A DNA stretch of 64,000 nucleotides from Candidatus Accumulibacter similis (GTDB lineage: Bacteria > Pseudomonadota > Gammaproteobacteria > Burkholderiales > Rhodocyclaceae), in contig CP054595.1 in assembly GCA_013347225.1 (NCBI GenBank), forward strand, positions 3,468,415 through 3,532,414, written 5' to 3'. This document shows positions 45,928 through 53,342 of this stretch, one piece after another. The notes under the pieces are model-generated. The model was not told where the DNA came from. It ran no database searches and saw nothing but the letters and a program-made list of their open reading frames with translations. Numbering within the stretch: the stretch's first letter is position 1; every line of letters starts with the position of its first letter. Position numbers and translations under genes: made by a program.

Positions 45928-46573
45928 TCAGGATAAGGTGATTGTCCTGGACGCCAGCGTCATCATCAATTTACTGGCGACGGCAAATGCGGGCGCAATT
46001 CTGCAAGCGCTGAAGGCTGACCTTGTCGTAACCGGCAATGTCGTGCGCGAGATTGATCAAGGTGCAGCAAACGGCCGCTCAGAGTCCAAATATCTGGCCG
46101 AATTGATCGATTCACGGGTCTTGCGAGTGGAAGAGCTTGCCGGCCCGTCTCTTGAGTACTTTTTTGACATGGTCTCTGGCCATACGTCGGACTCTCTGGG
46201 TGACGGCGAGGCGGCAACTCTCGCGTTTGCATACAGCAACAGATTCTCTGCTGCAATTGACGAGAAGAAGGCAACAAGGATCGCCGGCGAACGTTTTGAG
46301 GCAATGAAGCTTGTCACAACTATAGACATATTTGCCTATGGGGCTGTGCAGGCATTGCTGGGACATGAAGTGTTAGCCAACGCAACGCTTCAGTCGCTAC
46401 AAGTTGCAAGAATGCAAGTTAGACCGCATCAATTCGATTGGGTGGTCAGGTTGATTGGTGAGGACAATTTGGCCGAATGTGCGACTTTGAAGAAACTTGC
46501 ACGTCGAAGGACAGAAAGCCTGGACACCACCATGCCGATCGCCTCTCTTGATAGGAGAAGATTACAGTCATGA
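45902..46573 (+). CDS. PIN-domain ribonuclease-like protein
   Basis: About 223 residues. PIN-fold acidic residues are visible: VIVLDASVIINLL, VVREIDQGA, SLGDGEAATLAFAY, and a late TTIDIFAYGAVQALL. PIN proteins are metal-dependent RNases, often toxins. Overlap of XRE-ImmA/IrrE and PIN genes is a recurrent pairing. ATG 45902 has GAGGA about nine bases upstream but adds 12 residues before the core. GTG 45938, with AGGA before it, would begin MIVLDAS-like and is an alternative. The stop overlaps the DUF3742 start by ATGA. Confidence 0.82.
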   Translation: MTFSSCLTNQDKVIVLDASVIINLLATANAGAILQALKADLVVTGNVVREIDQGAANGRSESKYLAELIDSRVLRVEELAGPSLEYFFDMVSGHTSDSLGDGEAATLAFAYSNRFSAAIDEKKATRIAGERFEAMKLVTTIDIFAYGAVQALLGHEVLANATLQSLQVARMQVRPHQFDWVVRLIGEDNLAECATLKKLARRRTESLDTTMPIASLDRRRLQS

Positions 46574-46938
46574 AAACCATTGCACACACCGGCCTCGCGG
46601 AGCGTGCCGGCCGGGCGCTGGGTCGAATGTTGCAGAAGCTCATGCGTTTGGATCGGAAGGCGCAAGAAGGGCTCGTGACGCAAGGATGGTCCCTTGGGGC
46701 GGCTTCGGCCGCACTGCTGGTCATTAAGCTTGTTGTATTCGGCGTATTGGCCTACGTGGCGTTCTGGCTGGCGGTGTCGCTTGCTCTACTGGCGTTAGTT
46801 GCTTGGAACATGCGCGGCCCAGCAGCGTGGGACCCGGAGGGCAAGGACAAGCCGGAATGGCGCGAGGGGCATGGTGGCTTTGGCTTGTATGACAAGAACG
46901 AGTGGCGCCACGATATGGGCGACCCCGACCAGCAATAG
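46570..46938 (+). CDS. DUF3742 family ICE protein
   Basis: 122 residues. Begins with a basic amphipathic helix (LAERAGRALGRMLQKLMRL), then two adjacent membrane helices (ALLVIKLVVFGVLAYVAFWL and AVSLALLALVAW), and ends in an acidic tail (DKNEWRHDMGDPDQQ). The layout is that of DUF3742 proteins found beside traG in ICEclc-type elements; function unknown. AGGAG upstream. Its ATG overlaps the PIN stop, tying an ICE gene to the cargo operon. Confidence 0.8.
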   Translation: MKTIAHTGLAERAGRALGRMLQKLMRLDRKAQEGLVTQGWSLGAASAALLVIKLVVFGVLAYVAFWLAVSLALLALVAWNMRGPAAWDPEGKDKPEWREGHGGFGLYDKNEWRHDMGDPDQQ

Positions 46939-46957
46939 CGGCTATCCAGAGTTGCAG

Positions 46958-48487
46958 CTACTTTCCTGAACCCTTGGCTGCAGAAATCGCAAGGCGTGAA
47001 CCGCTTCCTCCGGCCGACTTGGCGTCACCGGTCGCGACGGTGAGGCCGTTCAGCACATTGCCAGCCCGTACACCAACCCACCCTAGTGCAGCCACCCAAA
47101 ACCCCGGCAGCACGATGAACATCGTCGCCATGACAAAGTTCAGCAGCATGTCGCCAAAGGCGTTGTTCAGCCCGATCAGCGGGTCGAAGTTGCTATGTGG
47201 CCGGTTTGCGCCGAATCCCCAGCCATAGAGCGCATCGAGAATCGTGCTGTCGAGCCAGCGCGCGAGCTGGAACCAGAAGTCCACGAAGAACAGCGCGAAC
47301 TCCACGCAGCTCACCGCGACCAAGGCCTTCAACTCGTAGGTTCCGAAGAGCAGCACTAGCGGGATGCAGATGACGAGTGCCATCTTGAGCAGCGACAGCA
47401 CCATAGGCAGCGCCTGGCGAACCACATCCATGGCCGGAAAGAATCCCAGCGAACCGACCGTCATCCCAAGATCGCCGGCCCCCCGCGCCACGACGTTGGG
47501 CAGCGTCTTATCGATCTGACCGCCGTAGTCGGTATAGACGGCGCCCTGGTTCATCTTCTGTTGCTGCGGCGAGACCACGGCGCGAATCACCGAGTCGTTC
47601 ACCTCGTTCTGCGACAGAAAGCCGGCCCAATGGCCGATGCGCGATAACAGATCGGGATCGACCTGAGCCAGCAGCCGGGCACGCAGGCCGTTGCTGCCAT
47701 CCGACCACCACTGCTGGCAGGTGGGATAGCCGCCGCCGCTATCCACCTGAGCCAGCCCCGCATCGCGTGTTGCATCGTAGGGCCAGGCCGTGCGCGGCGT
47801 GCTGGAGTGGTAAGTGTCGTAGAACCCCGCCGTGCCCTGGAAGTAGCTCGAACCGATCCAGGTCACGTCGTTCATCTGATCGTCGGAGAGCGTCGGGCGG
47901 TCCATGAACAGCTTGGCGCGCGACGGGCCGTAGCAGTCGTGCACGAAGTCCGCGACCTCCTGCGCGAGCACCGGGTCGTTGATGCGTGTGGCGTCCACGT
48001 CCATGCGGATCTGACGCAGATCGGTTCCGCAGGGGATGGCTGCCACCGCAGCTCCGGTGACGGCCTTCGAAATGGCGTGCATGAAGAACCACCACACCGG
48101 CACCAGCGCGCTCTGATTGTTGAGCGCGGTGTAGACGTTGGACCAGCCCGTGTCGGCAGGTTGCGGAACGCTGACCTGGCACTGTGCAGAGCGCGTAGTG
48201 TCGAATTTGATCGTGCTCAGGTCGACCGGAATGAAGGGAATGCCGGCGAACATGATGACAACGATCGCCACCCAAACGCGGTTCTCGATGCGCATCGAGG
48301 ACAGCACGCCCTTGTTGCCCTCGTCCGCGCCTTCCGCCCGCGCCCGCAGCCACTCATGGATCACGATGGCAACGAACGGCAGCGCGAACATGCCGCTGGC
48401 CACCAGGATGTTCCAGATGCCGTTGTTGACGATCCACCCAACCAGGGTCAGGTAATACTCCAGATAGTCCGCCGTGTAGAGGGTCAT
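46958..48487 (-). CDS. traG: Conjugal transfer protein TraG (N-terminal domain family)
   Basis: 509 residues. Inner-membrane component of the mating channel, involved in pilus assembly or mating-pair stabilisation. Hydrophobic segments lie near residues 18-40, 70-85 and 350-400, and again near 440-470; the loop between about 90 and 340 is periplasmic and Cys-containing. YLEYYLTLVGWIVNNGIWN at the start is typical of TraG_N. It is convergent with the DUF3742 gene, 19 bases apart, and is the last gene of the long minus-strand transfer operon. Confidence 0.9.
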   Translation of the reverse strand: MTLYTADYLEYYLTLVGWIVNNGIWNILVASGMFALPFVAIVIHEWLRARAEGADEGNKGVLSSMRIENRVWVAIVVIMFAGIPFIPVDLSTIKFDTTRSAQCQVSVPQPADTGWSNVYTALNNQSALVPVWWFFMHAISKAVTGAAVAAIPCGTDLRQIRMDVDATRINDPVLAQEVADFVHDCYGPSRAKLFMDRPTLSDDQMNDVTWIGSSYFQGTAGFYDTYHSSTPRTAWPYDATRDAGLAQVDSGGGYPTCQQWWSDGSNGLRARLLAQVDPDLLSRIGHWAGFLSQNEVNDSVIRAVVSPQQQKMNQGAVYTDYGGQIDKTLPNVVARGAGDLGMTVGSLGFFPAMDVVRQALPMVLSLLKMALVICIPLVLLFGTYELKALVAVSCVEFALFFVDFWFQLARWLDSTILDALYGWGFGANRPHSNFDPLIGLNNAFGDMLLNFVMATMFIVLPGFWVAALGWVGVRAGNVLNGLTVATGDAKSAGGSGSRLAISAAKGSGK

Positions 48488-48502
48488 GACGTTCTCCGTG
48501 GC

Positions 48503-48856
48503 TCAGCTTGCGCGCAGCAGTTGACTGGCCTCGAGCAACGCGATGGTGACGACGGCCGCGATCTCGACGCGCCGCAGGCGTTGATGAGACTCGGCCGAGG
48601 GCTCGCGCTCGAGCAAGCGGCGGCGCATCCACCACCAGCCATAGGCCGTCGCCGTATAGACAAGCAGCCGCCAGATAAGGAAGTGCGTCGAGTGCGCGCG
48701 CAGCCAGTGCTCCCAGTCGTCGATGCTGCCGACGATGCCAATGCCGACGACGTTCACGACCACGGCAACGCCCGCGATCAACAGCGCCCACAGCAATGCC
48801 ATGCCGACGCGGCGGTTGAACAGCCACGCTGGCCGCAGCCAGCTCCTGACGGTCAT
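48503..48856 (-). CDS. Small ICE membrane protein
   Basis: 117 residues with a hydrophobic segment (MALLWALLIAGVAVVVNVVG) near residue 19-38, a Trp-rich stretch (WWWMRRRLLE) and a second hydrophobic end (VAAVVTIALLEASQLL-like). A small membrane protein commonly occupies this place between the TraH-like protein and TraG in such elements. No function is assigned. The start overlaps the preceding stop by ATGA. Confidence 0.7.
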   Translation of the reverse strand: MTVRSWLRPAWLFNRRVGMALLWALLIAGVAVVVNVVGIGIVGSIDDWEHWLRAHSTHFLIWRLLVYTATAYGWWWMRRRLLEREPSAESHQRLRRVEIAAVVTIALLEASQLLRAS

Positions 48857-50256
48857 GGCGTGCCCCTCGGCTTCTGCACTTCCTTGAGCCGGTCGCGGGT
48901 CGTGTCACCCTCGAAGATACCGCGCGATCCGCCGGCCCTCGTGCTGTGCCGTTGAATGATTGCCATCGCGGAGTTCCCGGCCAGCTCGCGCCGCAGTTCG
49001 AGTTCGGTCTTGAGGTTGTTGATCTCCTGCTCCAGCGTGCCGTTTTCCTGGTCGACCGCCTTAGCGGCCAGCTCGTTGGCGGCGACGTTGGGCTCCTGCT
49101 TGCCGGTCAGCAGCGTGCGCTGCAACAGCAAGGCCTTCTCCAGCACGCTGGACAGCGCCGCCTCCGAGGCCAGGCGCTTGCCCAACAGGTCCTGATCGGG
49201 CTCGTCGCGCAGGGCCTCGATCACGCCGCGGGTGATCGGCAGCGAGTTGCTGCCGGCCGCTTCCAGATTGGCCACCGTCGTCGGCTTCGCACGCGTCACC
49301 AGATCCTGTAGCGCTTGCAGCTTGGTCTCGTACTCCTCCTGGATCACCGGCGTCAGCCCCACGCCGGGCGTGGTCTGCGTCTTCGTGCAGCTTTCGCAGG
49401 TGCGCTGCTCGCGCTCGCCCAGCACACGGGTCGCAAAGGCCGCGGCGGCATCGGGCGATGTCCAGGTCTGGCAGGTCAACCGGTTGCCGCAGGAAGCGCG
49501 TGGGATCGACGAAGTGTCCGTGACGCTGCGGCCATTGAGCAGGTTGTAGCCCGCGCGGGTCACGTCGCCCACCACCTTGATCGAGTCCTGCCCCGAACCG
49601 CCCGCGTTGTTACCGCCAACCCAGGGCACGCCGTTGTTGCCCCTGTTCGACTCAGCCTGTTCGATGGCAGATACGGCATCGTTTCCGCTGACCGCATCGC
49701 GCAACGCCATGCCCTCGGCGAGCTGATCCCAGCCGGCCTGACCACCCGCCATGTCCGCCATCCGATTGGCGATGGCCCGGCAGGTCATCTTCGAGCGGTC
49801 GAAGTCCAGGCGTGCCTGCAGAACGCCGTTGGTGAGCAGGTTGTAGAGACCCGGATCGGCGCGCTGGATGATCAACGCTGGCAGGGATGCCACGGCACTG
49901 GTGGCGTTCTGGATCACGGTGCTCATGATCGACTGGAAGCCGTTGGTGATGCCGTTGAGCTGGTTCTGCAGCGTGGTCGTGATGCTCATGTTTCCGCAGA
50001 TCAGGTTGCTGTTCCAGCCGATTCCCACGCCGATGCTTTGCATGTTCCCGGCACCGCTCATGGACACGGCCCGGCCGCCACCGATGCTGTAGAGCACATC
50101 GTCGCCGATGACGTTACCGTTCACGCTCACTCCGCTTGGGTCGATGCGGGTCTGCGCCCACGCGACGCCTACCGCTGCCGTGAAGGCGCAGGCGAGTGCG
50201 ATGCTGAGCATGTACAGCTTGGCGCATTGCGCGAGACGGGAGAGAGACGTTTTCAT
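48853..50256 (-). CDS. ICE protein TIGR03755 (PFL_4711 family, TraH-like)
   Basis: 467 residues with a signal peptide (cleavage near VAWA-QT). Asn/Gly-rich N-terminal half (GNMQSIGVGIGWNSNLICGN), conserved Cys pairs (TCRAIA; RTCESCTKTQT), and a C-terminal coiled coil (LEQEINNLKTELELRRELAG). Family members belong to the periplasmic channel assembly of MPF-G type secretion systems and are comparable to F-type TraH. Start ATG 50256; a GTG at 50262 is also in frame. Confidence 0.88.
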   Translation of the reverse strand: MKTSLSRLAQCAKLYMLSIALACAFTAAVGVAWAQTRIDPSGVSVNGNVIGDDVLYSIGGGRAVSMSGAGNMQSIGVGIGWNSNLICGNMSITTTLQNQLNGITNGFQSIMSTVIQNATSAVASLPALIIQRADPGLYNLLTNGVLQARLDFDRSKMTCRAIANRMADMAGGQAGWDQLAEGMALRDAVSGNDAVSAIEQAESNRGNNGVPWVGGNNAGGSGQDSIKVVGDVTRAGYNLLNGRSVTDTSSIPRASCGNRLTCQTWTSPDAAAAFATRVLGEREQRTCESCTKTQTTPGVGLTPVIQEEYETKLQALQDLVTRAKPTTVANLEAAGSNSLPITRGVIEALRDEPDQDLLGKRLASEAALSSVLEKALLLQRTLLTGKQEPNVAANELAAKAVDQENGTLEQEINNLKTELELRRELAGNSAMAIIQRHSTRAGGSRGIFEGDTTRDRLKEVQKPRGTP

Positions 50257-50265
50257 GGGCACACC

Positions 50266-51216
50266 TCAGAGGAAATCGACGCTGCCGAGGAAGACCTGGC
50301 CGCGGCGCTCACAGCAGGCGTAGGGCCGCCACAGCGCCCAGGCGTAGTCGCCCTGTTGGGCTTGCACGCGCGTGTTGGAGTGCGGGAAGACCGCGCAGGA
50401 ATTGGAGAGGGTCGGCGTCAGCTCCTGCCATTTGCCGGTGGAGGCGTCGCTTTCCACCAGCGCGCCGGCCGGCCAGTAGCCGTCGCTCGAACTCGCGAGC
50501 AACGGCTGATAGACGTGCGGCTGCATGCGCCGGGTCACGACGTCGCCCGCGCGCTGCGCGACGATGGCGCCGCTCTTGTAGTCGTCAGTCTGATGCAGGA
50601 AGCCGCCGCGGGGATAGACGTTCCCCCACAGGTTCAGCGTGGTGCGTCCGCCGATCTCGCGCATGCCGGGGATGAGCGCCTCGGGATACACCATCTCCGG
50701 CACGTTGTAGCGCCAGGCCAGCGTGTCCAGGGTGCTCAGCAGATACGGCATGAAAGCCGTGCCGGCTCCTTGACAGGCGTAGCCGGAGGCGCTCGCGAAC
50801 TGGCTGAGTACCGAGCCGCCGGGATGGCCGATCACATCGGCATTCTTGAACTTGGCGAGGTTGTTTTCGTTGTCGTGATTGGTTGTGCCATCGCCACCCG
50901 CCTGCGCCGTGGAGTTGGGCGTGCTCATCGCACGCACTTCGACCCACGGGTTCTCTCCGGTATTCGAATAGCTCGACACCACCGCGTCCGGCACGTAATG
51001 CCGCACCTTCACCGATGTGCGCACGGTGCAGCCCGTCCACGTGCAGAACAGCCAGTAGCAGATGCCGACGACGCGGTATTCCAGGCAATCGGGCGATAGA
51101 GTCGAAGACACGATTGTCGCCGTGTTCAGCGCGAAGCTCGAAGCGGCGGCGCTCAACAACACCGAAGCGATGGCGAGGCGTGCCCGGCGTGAGTGCGCCG
51201 ACAACAGACGATTCAT
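50266..51216 (-). CDS. ICE protein TIGR03756 (PFL_4710 family, TraU-like)
   Basis: 316 residues with a signal peptide (AAASSFALN). Cys-rich start of the mature part (SPDCLEYRVVGICYWLFCTW, then TGCTVR) as in TraU proteins, and YACCERRG near the end. TraU-like proteins act in the periplasm during DNA transfer, and disulfides are expected, matching the DsbA-like gene in the same operon. The start overlaps nothing upstream by more than the ATGA with TIGR03757. Confidence 0.9.
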   Translation of the reverse strand: MNRLLSAHSRRARLAIASVLLSAAASSFALNTATIVSSTLSPDCLEYRVVGICYWLFCTWTGCTVRTSVKVRHYVPDAVVSSYSNTGENPWVEVRAMSTPNSTAQAGGDGTTNHDNENNLAKFKNADVIGHPGGSVLSQFASASGYACQGAGTAFMPYLLSTLDTLAWRYNVPEMVYPEALIPGMREIGGRTTLNLWGNVYPRGGFLHQTDDYKSGAIVAQRAGDVVTRRMQPHVYQPLLASSSDGYWPAGALVESDASTGKWQELTPTLSNSCAVFPHSNTRVQAQQGDYAWALWRPYACCERRGQVFLGSVDFL

Positions 51217-51659
51217 GGCTGCGTCCTCCGATGGGCTTCGATGCGAGCCAAGGCGCGTGTCACGTCGGGGTCGCCGTAAACCACGTAGCGGCGATCGGCC
51301 ACCACGGCGGGCACCTTGACGATGCCCAGGCCCCAGGCATCGGCGACACCCTGGTAGGCGCTGCCGATGCGTCGTTGCAAGGCCTGGCCGCCATCGCGCA
51401 GGCGCTGCTGCACGAGCGCGGCCGCGCGGCTGGGGTCGTTTGGCAGACCGGCCGCCAGCTCGGCCTCGATGCGCTCGGGCAGGTCCAGCTCGATCACGCG
51501 GGCGCCGCCAGCGGACTGCAGCGGATGCCGGCTGTCGGTCACGACCAGCACGTCGGCGGCCGATGCGGTCTGGCCGAGCAGACACAGCAGCAGGCCTCCC
51601 GCGCACGCGATGCGCGTGATCCGCAATCGCGGAATGGAACTGAACAAGGGAGCCGTCAT
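51213..51659 (-). CDS. ICE protein TIGR03757 (PFL_4709 family)
   Basis: 148 residues with a signal peptide (CLLGQTASAAD). The mature domain (VLVVTDSRHPL, RVIELDLPERIEAELAAGLP, VPAVVADRRYVVYGDPDVTR) resembles thioredoxin-fold TrbC/TraW-C-like conjugation proteins. It overlaps the next gene by ATGA. There are no Cys residues in the thioredoxin position, so a structural role is likelier than redox activity. Confidence 0.88.
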   Translation of the reverse strand: MTAPLFSSIPRLRITRIACAGGLLLCLLGQTASAADVLVVTDSRHPLQSAGGARVIELDLPERIEAELAAGLPNDPSRAAALVQQRLRDGGQALQRRIGSAYQGVADAWGLGIVKVPAVVADRRYVVYGDPDVTRALARIEAHRRTQP

Positions 51660-51801
51660 GGCGGGCGTCCTGGGGATGAGAGCAAGGCCTCTAGTCGAAC
51701 GCCGAAGGCATGTCCGCTGCGACAAGGAATGCGCACCGCGTACCCCCCGCTTTCGCAACCAGTGCAAGGAAGAAGAACGGGAGCCGAAGCTCCCGTGGGG
51801 A

Positions 51802-52380
51802 TCAGGCAACCGCAGCCACTACAGCCTGAATGGCTCGGCGGGCATGGGCCTGCCAAAACGGATCGACCAGCCGGCCGGCGAGTACGCGGGCACGCAGGCG
51901 CAGGCCTTCGGCCGTGCTGTAGTTGTCCCAGCCGGCTTCGTAGGAAGCTTCGCCACTCAGGTCATCGACCTGATTGGCAACGGCGGCCGCTTCCTCGTTC
52001 GACGTGATGGGTTCGGACCAGCGGATGCCCGCGCCCCACACCTGCCCGGTGAGGACGAGGCGATCTAGGGAATCGCGCACGAGGATCAGTTCCGGCCGGA
52101 AGCCCACGGCGTCGGTGTCCGAGTTCAAGTCGAACTCGTCTTCGGACACGCAGGCAAGGGCCAGCGCCATCGCGTCCTCGATCAGGCCGCGTTGGCCGAG
52201 TTCGAGGACGGAGGGCATCCAGTAGGTGCCGTAGATCGGATCGTCTTCGGGATACCCGACGTAGCCCTGGCAGGTGACCGTGAATTGACGCCAGAACACA
52301 TCCTCGCGGATGAGGGTTCCGGCGCGGTAAGGCGTGGCCACGAAGGTCACGCCGTCGACAACATGGGTCTTGGGTTGCAT
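51802..52380 (-). CDS. Unknown ICE-operon protein
   Basis: 192 residues, soluble, acidic (EDDPIYGTYWMPSVLELGQR, ACVSEDEFDLNSDTDAVGFR, ILVRDSLDRLVLTGQVWGAG). No signal peptide, so probably cytoplasmic, unlike its neighbours. Not recognised. It lies between TIGR03757 (142 bases downstream) and the DsbA-like gene (about 195 bases upstream), and these gaps are large for this operon, so it may be an insertion. The gap 52381-52575 shows no gene. Confidence 0.65.
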   Translation of the reverse strand: MQPKTHVVDGVTFVATPYRAGTLIREDVFWRQFTVTCQGYVGYPEDDPIYGTYWMPSVLELGQRGLIEDAMALALACVSEDEFDLNSDTDAVGFRPELILVRDSLDRLVLTGQVWGAGIRWSEPITSNEEAAAVANQVDDLSGEASYEAGWDNYSTAEGLRLRARVLAGRLVDPFWQAHARRAIQAVVAAVA

Positions 52381-52575
52381 GGCAGTCTCCAAAGAAGAGT
52401 TGCGGGAGCGCATGCAGCCCCTGCGGGCGTGGGCGACCCGCGTGGGATGAACAACAAGCGAAGGAAGAACGGGCATCCACCACCGCAGCGCGACGGCTGT
52501 TCGCGTCGAGGGATGCAAGGCGAACGGGATGATCAGCGCGGCCAGGGCCGCGTCGTAGCCCTTGAAGATCGGGGG

Positions 52576-53331
52576 CTACCTGGGCATGTCGCCGAGAGAC
52601 TCGGCAGGCATTTCCTTCGATGCGGTCTCGGTGGTGCCGCCGGCTGCCAGCAGGTCGATGGCCGACAACAGCGCATCGCCTTCGACCGGGCCATGCAGCA
52701 CCAGCGTCTTGCCGGACTGGCGGTCCTGCAGGCGCAGCGTGGGCGTGACCTTGATGCCCTCCTGCGCCGCGCTCGCCGACTGCGCGCGAATCAGCGCGTC
52801 GGGGTGGTCGCTGTCGAGGCACTGCTGGGCGGCCTGCGTGATGCCGGGATAACCTAGATCCTCGGGGAGGCCCTGGCCGTCGCCGCGCGTGTGCGCGTAG
52901 ACCCATTCGACTGCTTGCCAGAACGCGGCTCGGCCGCCAGCCTCGCCGACGCATTCGACCAGGCGCGCGTTGGCAGTCGCGGCCGGCTCGTGCGTCGTCA
53001 GCGGCAGGTGGTGCCACTGCCAGTTCACCTCGGGGTGAGCATCGATCCACTGCTTGAGCACTGCGAAGTACGCCCGGCAGAACGGACATTCGAGGTCGGC
53101 GTACTCCACCACCGTAAAGCGTGCATCGTCGCGGCCATAGCGCCAAGGCGGGCCGGCCGTGGATGTGGGCGCCGGCGTGGGCGTCGGGTTGAACTCGGCC
53201 GACGTCGAAGCGTCTTTGGCGATCGGCGCCTGCGGCTGCGTGCCGAGCCAGGCCGCCGCGATCAGCGCGACGACGAGCAGCACAGCGACCAATGCGACGG
53301 AGCGGGATGGAATGAAGCGAGCGACCTGCAT
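52576..53331 (-). CDS. DsbA-like thiol oxidoreductase of the conjugation operon
   Basis: 251 residues. An N-terminal membrane anchor (SVALVAVLLVVALIAAAWL), a Pro/Thr linker, then a thioredoxin fold: FTVVEYADLECPFCRAYFAV with active-site CPFC, GIKVTPTLRLQD with the cis-Pro, and HGPVEGDALLSAI. It likely forms disulfides in the Cys-rich transfer proteins of this operon, such as the TIGR03756 protein. It starts 11 bases after the TraC gene. Confidence 0.88.
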   Translation of the reverse strand: MQVARFIPSRSVALVAVLLVVALIAAAWLGTQPQAPIAKDASTSAEFNPTPTPAPTSTAGPPWRYGRDDARFTVVEYADLECPFCRAYFAVLKQWIDAHPEVNWQWHHLPLTTHEPAATANARLVECVGEAGGRAAFWQAVEWVYAHTRGDGQGLPEDLGYPGITQAAQQCLDSDHPDALIRAQSASAAQEGIKVTPTLRLQDRQSGKTLVLHGPVEGDALLSAIDLLAAGGTTETASKEMPAESLGDMPR

Positions 53332-53342
53332 GGTGTTCTCCC

